This document shows positions 1 through 6,930 of a DNA stretch of 64,000 bases, one piece after another; the stretch's first letter is position 1, and every line of letters starts with the position of its first letter. The DNA comes from Shouchella clausii. GTDB lineage: Bacteria; Bacillota; Bacilli; Bacillales; Bacillaceae_D. The notes beneath the pieces are model-generated. The model was not told where the DNA came from, did not search any database, and was given only the letters and a program-made list of their open reading frames with translations. The DNA is taken from positions 682,001 through 746,000 of the forward strand of contig NZ_BCXJ01000001.1 of the NCBI RefSeq assembly GCF_001598215.1, given 5' to 3'. A program made the translations under genes and the position numbers.

Positions 1-1038
1 TGCTTGGTATTGCCTGACTGAGTCTGTATACACCATTTCATTGTCGCCATGCCAGTCATAACCAACAGGGCCAAACTCAACGGCATTTCCGCCGTACTTC
101 GTAAAAAATTGCCCGTCGTTGGAGCCATGTTGCCCGTAAAGTGTCGCCTTTTCCAATTGTGTTTGCGCCACTAACGATTCCGCGAGCGCTTTGACAAATG
201 GATTGTCTGCTTTTGTTTTAACAGGGCTATTGCAAATATGTGTGCGTACGACGCCGTCCGTGATTCCTTTAATCTGCCTCAAAATCTCGCTAGGCGATTG
301 GTCCGGCAAATAGCGGATGTCCAGTGACATGTCGCATACGTCAGGCACTTTGTTGTAGACAGTGCCTCCCTGTAACTTAGCAAGGTTAATGGACGGTTCT
401 TTGAACATGGGAGGCGCTACCTCTTGGGCGAACGGCAATTCAAGAATGGCTTCATAGAGTGCATGTGCTTTTAATATGGCGTTATTGCCTTCCCAAGGAC
501 GGCTGCCGTGTGCAGGCTCTCCCTTGATATGAATATCAACCTGCAAGACACCCTTTGACTGAATGGCGATTCCCATGTTTGTTGGTTCGCCGCAGATGAT
601 GAAATCGCCTCTGTGCCCTTGTTCTACTAAATAGTTGGTGCCGTAAAGGCCTCCTGTTTCTTCATCAGGGACGATTTGAAGTTGAACGCGCCAAGGGAGA
701 GGCACGCCGTTTAACTCTGCCATTGTTTCCATCATCGCGGCTAAACCGGCTTTCATGTCCGCCGAACCGCGCCCATATATTTTTCCTTCCTTTGTGTATG
801 GAGAAAACTGGGATCGGCGGCCTTCAATCACGTCAATATGGCCATTAAGCACAATGGTGTTGCTCCCGCTTCCAATGCTAGAGACAAGCATAGAATAACC
901 GTTGTTAACAAGCCGTTCGACTGGCAGTCCTTTGTCACTCAGCCACTTTTCGCAAAAAGCAATCGCTTTGTTGACTCCGGCTTTGGTTGAACTATCTATG
1001 CCAATTAAATCTTTTAGCAACGGGATTGGGTCCCCCAT
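1..1038 (-). CDS. M20-family metallopeptidase (ArgE/DapE-like deacylase), C-terminus cut off by the window
   Basis: Cytoplasmic zinc hydrolase of the ArgE/DapE/acetylornithine deacetylase family, which removes an acyl group or cleaves a dipeptide-like amide. The frame is open from an ATG at 1038 (AGGAGG about 6 nt upstream) to base 1, so 346 codons are visible and the stop lies beyond the left edge. Family metal motifs are present: NGHIDV near residue 65, GRGSADMKAG near residue 90 and PDEETGG near residue 124. It lies 38 nt downstream of an ATP-grasp ligase gene on the same strand, so the two are probably co-transcribed. The substrate cannot be read from the sequence; carboxypeptidase or deacylase are both possible. 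Confidence 0.88.
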   Translation of the reverse strand, partial: MGDPIPLLKDLIGIDSSTKAGVNKAIAFCEKWLSDKGLPVERLVNNGYSMLVSSIGSGSNTIVLNGHIDVIEGRRSQFSPYTKEGKIYGRGSADMKAGLAAMMETMAELNGVPLPWRVQLQIVPDEETGGLYGTNYLVEQGHRGDFIICGEPTNMGIAIQSKGVLQVDIHIKGEPAHGSRPWEGNNAILKAHALYEAILELPFAQEVAPPMFKEPSINLAKLQGGTVYNKVPDVCDMSLDIRYLPDQSPSEILRQIKGITDGVVRTHICNSPVKTKADNPFVKALAESLVAQTQLEKATLYGQHGSNDGQFFTKYGGNAVEFGPVGYDWHGDNEMVYTDSVRQYQA

Positions 1039-1076
1039 GTTTTTCCTCCTAACTTCGCAAATGGTATGATACTCGA

Positions 1077-2126
1077 TCACCGACTTGGATGCAGTTCAGA
1101 AAATGTCTTCTCAATTGGGACAACGATGTCATGGCGAGCAAGTTCAAGATTGGGCCGTGTCGTTAGCCACTCCTCTTTGACAGTCTTCCCTGCCGTAAGA
1201 GCAATAATGGCGGATGGAACATCTGCACCAGCATGGTGAGAAAACGCATAACCGCCGCCAAATCGAGGGTTGATGTCAATGACGTAGTAATCGTCGCCAT
1301 TGAAAAACACATCGGCATTCATATATCCAGCATGACCTAAATGCTCGCCCATTTTGCGGGCAATCTCAACCAACTCAGGTTGATGGACGGTTATGCACCG
1401 ATCTACATCACCGCCTCTCATTTGCAGTTGTTTGCGGATAAACGACGCGCAGAAGCGGCCGTCTAAATCATTGAATATGTCCAGGCTGTATTTATCACCT
1501 TCGATAATTTCCTCGATTAAAATGTTGTTTTCTGCTTCTTTTGCGGTCGCATCATCTAGCGGCGACTCTTTTACCGTGTTGACGGCGTGTTGGTATGCAT
1601 GTTCAATGTCTTCGATTTTATGTGCCGTTTCCACGCCAATTGAAGCAGAGCCGTTGCGGGGCTTGATCATTAGTGGAAACGCTATCTGATTGTTAGCGAG
1701 GGCAGCTTTTACTGTTGCGATCGAGCAGTATGATTTTGGTGCTTTCACACCAATAGGGCTTAGCAATTGCCGGTAGTTGCCTTTATCGCGGACGCTGTCC
1801 ACAACGGATTGGTCAGGGGCAAAAACAGCGACTCCCTGTTCTTGAAGTTCCTTTTTGTGTGCAGCTATTTTGGGCACTTCCCAATCATTTAATGGCACAA
1901 GGCAATCAACGTTGTGTTTTTGGCAAATGGTAAGAATCGCTTCCATATAATGCTCGTCTGTTTGATGAGGAATGACATAGTTTTCGTCTCCTGCTTGTAA
2001 AGAAGGGGCGTTGTATTCTGGATCGGCGACAATTACTTTCCCTTCTATGTTTGCTTTCTTTAAAGCCTCTTGAAAGAAGCCAACAAAATCAATTCGTCTA
2101 GCACCTGATGTCAGTAATATATTCAT
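1077..2126 (-). CDS. ATP-grasp domain protein (carbamoyl-phosphate synthase-like ligase)
   Basis: A 349-residue stand-alone ATP-grasp enzyme, expected to activate a carboxylate with ATP and join it to an amine. A Rossmann-like N-terminal pre-ATP domain (MNILLTSGARR start) is followed by the ATP-binding part with MIKPRNGSASIGV at 153-165 and the metal-binding DINPRFGGGY at 284-293. It resembles the CarB half-domain but is far shorter than carbamoyl-phosphate synthase and has no neighbouring pyrimidine or arginine genes. It is followed after 38 nt by the M20 deacylase gene, which suggests a small pathway that makes and trims an amide. The ATG is preceded by AAGGAGG on the minus strand. Substrates are unknown. 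Confidence 0.85.
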   Translation of the reverse strand: MNILLTSGARRIDFVGFFQEALKKANIEGKVIVADPEYNAPSLQAGDENYVIPHQTDEHYMEAILTICQKHNVDCLVPLNDWEVPKIAAHKKELQEQGVAVFAPDQSVVDSVRDKGNYRQLLSPIGVKAPKSYCSIATVKAALANNQIAFPLMIKPRNGSASIGVETAHKIEDIEHAYQHAVNTVKESPLDDATAKEAENNILIEEIIEGDKYSLDIFNDLDGRFCASFIRKQLQMRGGDVDRCITVHQPELVEIARKMGEHLGHAGYMNADVFFNGDDYYVIDINPRFGGGYAFSHHAGADVPSAIIALTAGKTVKEEWLTTRPNLELARHDIVVPIEKTFSELHPSR

Positions 2127-2319
2127 GGCGATTGCCTCCTTCTTGAACGTTTGAAAGTTTTATACCCCGGATTTCATATTTAAATCATATTGTGATCAAC
2201 TCATTCTTTGATCATAGTATTTTCGATGCCTTTAAGACTATATTTTTGTAAATAAATGGGTGTATCAAGGTTGTTGATTCATTCATTTTCGATGTAACTC
2301 AGCGAAAGGAGACGTATCT

Positions 2320-2364
2320 ATGAAGGATGCTCGTCAAGGTTTAAATAGTGACAGTTTGTTTTAA
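2320..2364 (+). other. possible 14-codon micro-ORF upstream of the MerR gene
   Basis: ATG at 2320 stands 7 nt after a good AAAGGAGA ribosome binding site and reads 14 codons to a TAA at 2362. The ORF ends just before the -35 element of the MerR-type promoter. It may be a relic of a lost gene or a short translated leader. I recognise no family. Confidence 0.25.
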
Positions 2365-2366
2365 TC

Positions 2367-2397
2367 TTGACCTTGGACGTTACTCCAATGTTATCGT
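2367..2397 (+). promoter_or_regulatory. MerR-type promoter with 19-bp spacer and dyad
   Basis: TTGACC (2367-2372) and TATCGT (2392-2397) are separated by 19 bp. The spacer contains the dyad TTGGA-N6-TCCAA. An over-long spacer with a central dyad is the hallmark of promoters untwisted by MerR-family activators, so the adjacent MerR gene is probably autoregulated from here. Confidence 0.65.
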
Positions 2398-2422
2398 TGT
2401 ACGGGAGGGGGAGGTGGTTCGT

Positions 2423-2851
2423 ATGAAAATCAAAGATTTTGCGGACAAATATCAAATGCAAGCTGATACGATTCGTTATTATGAGAAACAGAACTTATTA
2501 AAACCAAATAGACGAGAAAATGGGTATCGGGAATATGATGAAGAATGTGAAAAACAACTACAGCTTATCATTGTGTTGAAGCAGCTAGGTTTTACCATAA
2601 AAGAGATTCAACAACTGCTGATATTAAAAGGAAAAGCCATATCAACAGAATGTAACCTTTCAACCACATCGTTATTTGAGCAAAAAGTTAGCGACCTTGA
2701 GGAAAAAATTCAGTTTTACCAACACGCATTAAAAGTATTGCAGACGCTGAAAGAGCTAATAGAGGAAGAGAAATATGCAGAAAATAAAGCCATCATTGAA
2801 GAATTGCTCGTCGTGTTTTTTGAAAGCATGCAAAAAAGGGGGATATCATGA
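2423..2851 (+). CDS. MerR-family transcriptional regulator
   Basis: A 142-residue one-component regulator. The N-terminal winged helix-turn-helix (residues 1-70, with ADTIRYYEKQNLLKP and ENGYREYDEE) is typical of MerR. Residues 75-125 form the dimerising coiled coil. There is no cysteine cluster of the metal-sensing kind, so an AdhR/YfmP-like stress or small-molecule role is more likely. I chose ATG 2423 because GGGGGAGGTGG lies just upstream; an in-frame start at 2348 would add residues unlike the family and overlap the promoter. The stop overlaps the next start (ATGA), so the two genes are translationally coupled. Confidence 0.85.
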   Translation: MKIKDFADKYQMQADTIRYYEKQNLLKPNRRENGYREYDEECEKQLQLIIVLKQLGFTIKEIQQLLILKGKAISTECNLSTTSLFEQKVSDLEEKIQFYQHALKVLQTLKELIEEEKYAENKAIIEELLVVFFESMQKRGIS

Positions 2852-3198
2852 CTGTTAATCAAATCGTCCGTGTTGAAAATGGAATGGCCTTTGCTATTTC
2901 TCTCTATATTTATATACAGCTAGGCTTTCCAATTTGGTTGTTTTTTGTCCTTCTTCTCGTTCCTGATATGACAATGATTGGTTATGCACTGAATGAAAAA
3001 ATAGGGGCAACCGTTTATAATGTCGGCCACAGTTTTACTCTCCCGCTACTGTTAACATTCTTTTCGTTCTATTTCTCAAACGATTATCTACTACTTATCT
3101 CTATCATTTGGATCGCTCATATATTTATGGATAGACTATTTGGATTTGGATTGAAGTATCCAAAGTCGTTTAAAAGCACTCACCTACAAAGACTTTAA
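2848..3198 (+). CDS. DUF4260-like small membrane protein
   Basis: A 116-residue integral membrane protein with about four hydrophobic segments (near residues 12-28, 29-46, 60-77 and 80-95). The internal GYALNEKIGATVYNVGHS and the HIFMDRLFGFGLKYP ending match my memory of the DUF4260 family. It overlaps the MerR gene by 4 nt and is probably the regulated target or partner. The function of the family is unknown; no enzymatic motif is visible. Confidence 0.75.
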   Translation: MTVNQIVRVENGMAFAISLYIYIQLGFPIWLFFVLLLVPDMTMIGYALNEKIGATVYNVGHSFTLPLLLTFFSFYFSNDYLLLISIIWIAHIFMDRLFGFGLKYPKSFKSTHLQRL

Positions 3199-3267
3199 AT
3201 GGAGACAAGTTGTGAAAGGAGTGCTTCGGGAATGGCCAAAAGCTTGCTTCCCCTGACAAAAATTACG

Positions 3268-3296
3268 TTGACTTTTTCAGTTTTTTCATGTATGGT
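3268..3296 (+). promoter_or_regulatory. sigma-A promoter of the erm leader transcript
   Basis: TTGACT (3268-3273), 17-bp spacer, TATGGT (3291-3296). Transcription would begin near 3303, giving a leader of about 370 nt before the erm start codon. The leader holds the stalling peptide ORF and several hairpins. Confidence 0.65.
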
Positions 3297-3339
3297 AAAC
3301 GAGTAATGAAGTCAAAGTACCTGGAGGATTGTTAAAAAT

Positions 3340-3381
3340 ATGTATTCAATAAGATTGCGTTTTCTCGTTTTGAACAAGTAA
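3340..3381 (+). CDS. erm leader peptide (MYSIRLRFLVLNK)
   Basis: A 13-codon ORF preceded by CTGGAGG. The peptide contains R-L-R-F and ends in LNK. The ErmD/ErmK leader peptides of bacilli carry the same MRLRF core, at which the macrolide-bound ribosome stalls. Its place, between a strong promoter and a series of hairpins ahead of erm, supports an attenuation role. It is too short for usual gene finders. The match is by eye against remembered ErmD-type leaders. Confidence 0.8.
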   Translation: MYSIRLRFLVLNK

Positions 3382-3397
3382 TTTTATATGTTCAAAG

Positions 3398-3513
3398 CTC
3401 TGCTTGCTTGCAGAGTAAACGGGAGCAGTCTGCCCATTTTTAATAATTCTTCATGGAACAAATATGCAATAGTGAAATGTGAAGAAAGGGGACTCGTTCT
3501 GCCTTTCTTTTTT
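3398..3513 (+). promoter_or_regulatory. erm leader hairpins, first attenuator
   Basis: A CTCTGC/GCAGAG stem (3398-3403 with 3410-3415) lies just downstream of the leader ORF. It is followed by AGAAAGG/CCTTTCT (3483-3489 with 3502-3508) and a run of T to 3513, which resembles an intrinsic terminator. Several alternative pairings look possible, including AAACGTT copies at 3522 and 3551. This fits transcriptional attenuation of the ermK kind, but no folding was computed. Confidence 0.5.
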
Positions 3514-3601
3514 GTGTGCCTAAACGTTCGTTGTAGGCGTATTTTGGCAAACGTTTGTTTGTGAAATGCGCTTCGGGCGTATTCTTGTTCTCGTTTACTT
3601 T

Positions 3602-3634
3602 AAGCCGCAGACGCTTTCGTCTGCGGCTTTTTTT
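3602..3634 (+). terminator. intrinsic terminator/attenuator immediately before erm
   Basis: GCCGCAGACG and CGTCTGCGGC form a perfect 10-bp stem with a CTTT loop and a T7 tail. It ends about 40 nt before the erm start and faces it. Placed here it would stop leader transcripts in the absence of inducer, unless an upstream hairpin frees the polymerase. Confidence 0.85.
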
Positions 3635-3675
3635 GTGCAGGTAGGGTTAAAAAAATGAAAAAGGAGCGAGTAGCC

Positions 3676-4521
3676 ATGACGAAAAAAATGAATAAGTATA
3701 ATGGGAAAAAACTTAGCCGTGGAGAACCTCCCAATTTTAGCGGTCAGCATTTTATGCACAATAAACGGTTGTTAAAGGAAATTGTTGATAAAGCAGAAGT
3801 CTCTGTCCGTGATACGGTTTTAGAGCTGGGGGCAGGGAAAGGCGCGTTGACGACGATTTTAAGCGAACGCGCAAACCAGGTTCTAGCCATCGAGTATGAC
3901 CAAAAATGTATTGAAGCGCTGCAATGGAAACTAGTTGGATCAAAAAACGTGTCCATTCTCCATCAAGATATCATGAAGGTGACGTTGCCAACGGAACCGT
4001 TTGTTGTTGTTTCCAACATCCCTTATGCGATCACAACAGCGATCATGAAAATGCTGTTAAACAATCCAAAAAACAAATTACAACGAGGGGCAATTGTAAT
4101 GGAGAAAGGAGCGGCAAAGCGGTTTACAAGCATTTCACCGAAAGACGCTTATGTGATGGCTTGGCATATGTGGTTTGACATCCACTACGAAAGGGGAATT
4201 TCCAGAAGTGCATTTTCGCCGCCGCCGAAAGTCGATTCTGCCCTTGTCCGCATTGTCCGCAAACCGCATCCCCTTTTTCCTTATAAAGAGGCGAAAGCGA
4301 TGCATGACTTTTTATCGTACGCACTAAACAACCCTAGAGCACCCCTTGATCAGGTATTACGAGGAATTTTTACCGCCCCTCAAGCAAAAAAAGTGCGGCA
4401 GGCAATCGGCGTCAAACCTGAGACGCCAGTGGCCATGCTTCATGCCAGGCAGTGGGCGATTGTTTGTGACGCGATGGTTCGGCATGTTCCAAAAGTGTAT
4501 TGGCCAAGGCGAAAGAGATAA
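3676..4521 (+). CDS. erm: 23S rRNA adenine-N6 methyltransferase, Erm (ErmD/K/Erm(34) branch)
   Basis: Dimethylates A2058 of 23S rRNA and so confers macrolide, lincosamide and streptogramin B resistance. The protein has 281 residues. S-adenosylmethionine motif I is LELGAGKGALT at 49-59, the acidic motif AIEYD at 71-75, HQDIM at 96-100, and the catalytic NIPY motif at 114-117; a basic RNA-binding tail ends in PRRKR. ATG 3676 is preferred because AAGGAG lies 10 nt upstream; an in-frame ATG at 3655 has no such site. Expression is probably induced through the leader peptide and attenuators upstream. I recall a chromosomal erm(34) in B. clausii, and the N-terminus looks like it, but the exact class needs alignment. 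Confidence 0.93.
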   Translation: MTKKMNKYNGKKLSRGEPPNFSGQHFMHNKRLLKEIVDKAEVSVRDTVLELGAGKGALTTILSERANQVLAIEYDQKCIEALQWKLVGSKNVSILHQDIMKVTLPTEPFVVVSNIPYAITTAIMKMLLNNPKNKLQRGAIVMEKGAAKRFTSISPKDAYVMAWHMWFDIHYERGISRSAFSPPPKVDSALVRIVRKPHPLFPYKEAKAMHDFLSYALNNPRAPLDQVLRGIFTAPQAKKVRQAIGVKPETPVAMLHARQWAIVCDAMVRHVPKVYWPRRKR

Positions 4522-4627
4522 GAGAGAATGTTAAAGAAAAAAATGGTGAGGAAATATAGACGCTGACTACGGGGATTTGCTACAATAAGTAGGAAAGAAC
4601 CAACGGGCACGGAACAGGTTAAGCACG

Positions 4628-4653
4628 AAAAGAGAGGCGGCCACCTCTCTTTT
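4628..4653 (-). terminator. terminator of the gsiB-like gene
   Basis: AAAAGAGAGG (4628-4637) pairs with CCTCTCTTTT (4644-4653). On the minus strand the stem is followed by CTTTTCG, just beyond the stop of the stress protein gene. Confidence 0.7.
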
Positions 4654-4661
4654 CCATTCGC

Positions 4662-5063
4662 TTATGAGTTGTTGCTGTTTCGTTGTCCGCCTTTTTGACC
4701 AATTTCTTGGTAGAATTCTTTGTCGTGGTTTTGACTAGTGGTTTGTCCACCTTTTTTGCCGATTTCTTGGTAGAATTCTTTGTCGTGGTTTTGGCTAGTC
4801 GTTTTACCGCCTTTTTCACCGATTTCTTGGTAGAATTCTTTGTCGTGGTTACGGCTAGTGGCTTCTCCGCCTTTTTCGCCAATTTCTTGGTAGAATTCTT
4901 TGTCATGGTTGCGGCTAGTGGCTTCTCCACCTTTTTCGCCAATTTCTTGATAGAATTCTTTGTCGTGGTTACGGCTTGTTGTTTCTCCGCCTTTTCTTCC
5001 TGCTTCCTCAACACTCATTTTTCCGTTGTTTCCATTATTGTTGCGGTTATTATTTTGTGCCAT
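4662..5063 (-). CDS. gsiB: GsiB-like general stress protein with five KGG repeats
   Basis: A 133-residue, very hydrophilic protein of the B. subtilis GsiB (KGG/Con-10, LEA-like) type, thought to protect cell contents in stress. After an Asn-rich start (residues 1-14) come five near-perfect 20-residue units built on HDKEFYQEIGEKGG (residues about 33-125). The DNA repeats every 60 bp. AAAGGAGG stands 7 nt before the ATG. A sigma-B-like promoter lies upstream at 5098-5122, as expected for gsiB. The repeat number probably varies between strains by slippage or recombination. Open frames on the other strand and in a second minus frame are shadows of the repeats. Confidence 0.88.
   Translation of the reverse strand: MAQNNNRNNNGNNGKMSVEEAGRKGGETTSRNHDKEFYQEIGEKGGEATSRNHDKEFYQEIGEKGGEATSRNHDKEFYQEIGEKGGKTTSQNHDKEFYQEIGKKGGQTTSQNHDKEFYQEIGQKGGQRNSNNS
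4700..4995. repeat. tandem 60-bp coding repeat, about five copies
   Basis: The block around GAATTCTTTGTC recurs every 60 bp at roughly 4711, 4771, 4831, 4891 and 4951. The repeats are inside the gsiB-like gene and keep frame. Confidence 0.9.
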
Positions 5064-5097
5064 TTTTAATTCCTCCTTTAAGTAGTGTGGTATTTGT

Positions 5098-5122
5098 ATA
5101 CCTCATAGAAATCAATTAAAAC
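5098..5122 (-). promoter_or_regulatory. sigma-B-like promoter of gsiB
   Basis: On the minus strand GTTTTA (5122-5117), a 13-bp spacer and AGGTAT (5103-5098) approach the sigma-B consensus GTTTAA-N12-14-GGGTAT. B. subtilis gsiB is sigma-B dependent. Confidence 0.5.
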
Positions 5123-5434
5123 CCCTTGGTTTCATTTTGCTCTAATTATCCTAGTAAAATATCTTTCATTTCTAATTCTGTATATTTTTGGGTTTTGTGT
5201 AAGTCTGTAGGTTTAAATATCGGGCAGAAGAATGGTAGGATCCTACATAGCTGGCTGTTTTGACCGTCATAACAAACGATTCATTCTGCGGTAAACCTGT
5301 CTCATTAGGAAGGAAATCGCTTCTTGTTTCGCGAAAGGGTAATCGCTAAGACACCTTTAAAGAGGATGGCCGTGTTTTGGCGTGTGGAAGACAAAACACG
5401 GATGAAAAAATAACGAAAGTGAGTGTGTGAACAA
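5123..5434. other. intergenic region without visible gene
   Basis: About 310 bp upstream of the gsiB promoter and before the PfpI-like gene. I see no coding sequence, and no promoter that I would defend. Confidence 0.5.
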
Positions 5435-5986
5435 ATGGCTAAAATGCTCATTTTGACAGGGGACGCTGTAGAGGCGCTGGAAGTGTTTTATCCGTATTAC
5501 CGTTTTCTTGAAGAAGGATTTGAAGTCGATATCGCCTCTCCTGCGGTGAAAAAGCTCTATACGGTAAACCATGATTTCGTTGAAGGGTACGAGACATTTG
5601 TAGAGAAGCCGTCCTATCAATTAGACAGCCACATTGCCTTTGAAGATGTACGGCCTGATGAATACGCGGGTTTAATCATTCCTGGGGGACGGGCGCCAGA
5701 GTATATTCGTATCCACGAGCACACAGCAGCAATTGTCAATCATTTTCTTGATAACAAGAAGCCAGTAGGAGCTATTTGTCACGCTGTACAAGTGCTAGCA
5801 GCAGTTGCAGGCGACCGCCTTAAAGGCAGAGCCCTAACAGCGTATACCGCTTGCGAGCCAGACGTGAAAGCACTAGGCGCCGAGTTTCGCAAAGAGAGCG
5901 TTTATGTCGATGGCAACCTCGTCTCCGGTCACGCCTGGGATGATCTGCCACAGTTTATGCGCGAATTTCTTAAGCTGACGCGGTAA
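5435..5986 (+). CDS. DJ-1/PfpI family protein
   Basis: A 183-residue cytoplasmic protein of the DJ-1/PfpI superfamily, in which members act as deglycases, chaperones or stress proteins. The nucleophile elbow AICHAVQVL holds the conserved cysteine (about residue 114), and LIIPGGRAPEYIR supplies the acidic and glycine-rich loop. ATG 5435 gives the usual MAKMLILTGD start; a GTG at 5423 is also possible, and neither has a strong ribosome binding site (GAAAGTGAG is the best). A good terminator follows. Related to YraA/YfkM-like proteins of bacilli; activity cannot be assigned. Confidence 0.85.
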   Translation: MAKMLILTGDAVEALEVFYPYYRFLEEGFEVDIASPAVKKLYTVNHDFVEGYETFVEKPSYQLDSHIAFEDVRPDEYAGLIIPGGRAPEYIRIHEHTAAIVNHFLDNKKPVGAICHAVQVLAAVAGDRLKGRALTAYTACEPDVKALGAEFRKESVYVDGNLVSGHAWDDLPQFMREFLKLTR

Positions 5987-6004
5987 GGTCACCGCGCCAA
6001 TAGT

Positions 6005-6036
6005 GAGGCCATCTGTCAAAGATGGCCTCTTCTTTT
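6005..6036 (+). terminator. terminator of the PfpI-like gene
   Basis: GAGGCCATCT and AGATGGCCTC form a perfect 10-bp stem with a 5-nt loop, followed by TTCTTTT. Confidence 0.9.
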
Positions 6037-6057
6037 ACTTATTTTTGCAGTCCCGTT

Positions 6058-6912
6058 TTAAACCGAAGCTTTCTCCAGTGCGAATACCGCCATTTTTGCT
6101 TTGATGACTTGTTTGATTTGTTCATTGCAAGGAATTAAATGGTTACGCAATGAGTCTGTCAAAGCGGCTTCTGCAAATTGGTGTTTGGCTGTGCGTGTCC
6201 AAGCGATTAACAATTCTGTGCCGACGTTGATCTTGACAATGCCTCTCGTTACACATTTTTGGATATCTCCATCCTTGACGCCTGTGCCGCCATGGAGGAC
6301 CAATGGGAGTGCATGGTTGTTGGCGATCGTCTCAAGCAAATCAAACTGCAGATTGGCTTTTGATTTGTATTGGCCGTGTGTCGTCCCAATAGACAAAGCG
6401 AGTGCGTCAACAGTCGCGTGTTGTAAAAACTCGTTGACTTCTTCTGGTTGAGTGAAGCTTACTTGCGCAGAATCGATCATGACCCCGTCTTCGGCGCCGC
6501 CGATTATGCCGAGTTCTGCTTCGACGGAGACGTTGTGCGGATGGGCGTACGTGCTAACTTCTACAGTTTTTTCAATATTTTCTGCTATCGGAAGTGCTGA
6601 ACCGTCAAACATCACAGAGGAATAGCCTGCATCGACTGCCTGTTTGATTTTCGCAAAATCTGTGGCATGGTCAAGATGCAGTGTAACCGGTACAGGAAGT
6701 TGCTCGGCAAGAGATTTGACGACAGCGACAAATACGTCATAGCCTACATAATCGGCTGTGCCTGCTGTTGTTTGGATAATAATCGGCAAGTTCGTTTCTC
6801 TCGCTGCATGGAGCATAGCTGGAACCATTTCTAGACAATGGGCGTTAAAGGCGCCGACGGCAATGCCTCGTTCTTTCGCGTAAGCAAGCGTTTCTTTTAA
6901 ATTTGCATACAT
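6058..6912 (-). CDS. class II ketose-bisphosphate aldolase (Fba/KbaY/GatY type)
   Basis: Zinc-dependent aldolase of 284 residues, cleaving a ketose 1,6-bisphosphate to dihydroxyacetone phosphate and glyceraldehyde 3-phosphate. LHLDHATD (about 78-85), GTTHGQYK (about 175) and LHGGTGVK (about 205) carry the metal histidines, and NVGTELL is the phosphate loop. NVGTEL resembles the tagatose aldolases KbaY/GatY rather than glycolytic FbaA. It is the last gene of a leftward operon, 18 nt after the PTS IIC gene, and presumably splits the bisphosphate made by the kinase at 8538. Whether the sugar is a fructose, tagatose or another epimer is unknown. Confidence 0.9.
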   Translation of the reverse strand: MYANLKETLAYAKERGIAVGAFNAHCLEMVPAMLHAARETNLPIIIQTTAGTADYVGYDVFVAVVKSLAEQLPVPVTLHLDHATDFAKIKQAVDAGYSSVMFDGSALPIAENIEKTVEVSTYAHPHNVSVEAELGIIGGAEDGVMIDSAQVSFTQPEEVNEFLQHATVDALALSIGTTHGQYKSKANLQFDLLETIANNHALPLVLHGGTGVKDGDIQKCVTRGIVKINVGTELLIAWTRTAKHQFAEAALTDSLRNHLIPCNEQIKQVIKAKMAVFALEKASV

Positions 6913-6930
6913 GCTATTTTCACTCCTTTT

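Noticed and set aside
4700-4995. Regular repeats that could be taken for a CRISPR array
   Set aside because: The repeat is 60 bp, in frame and translated, with no variable spacers, and no cas genes are near.
4683-5069. Repeated ORFs on both strands (128 and 131 residues) over the gsiB region
   Set aside because: They are shadows of the 60-bp coding repeat; only the GsiB frame has a ribosome binding site and family likeness.
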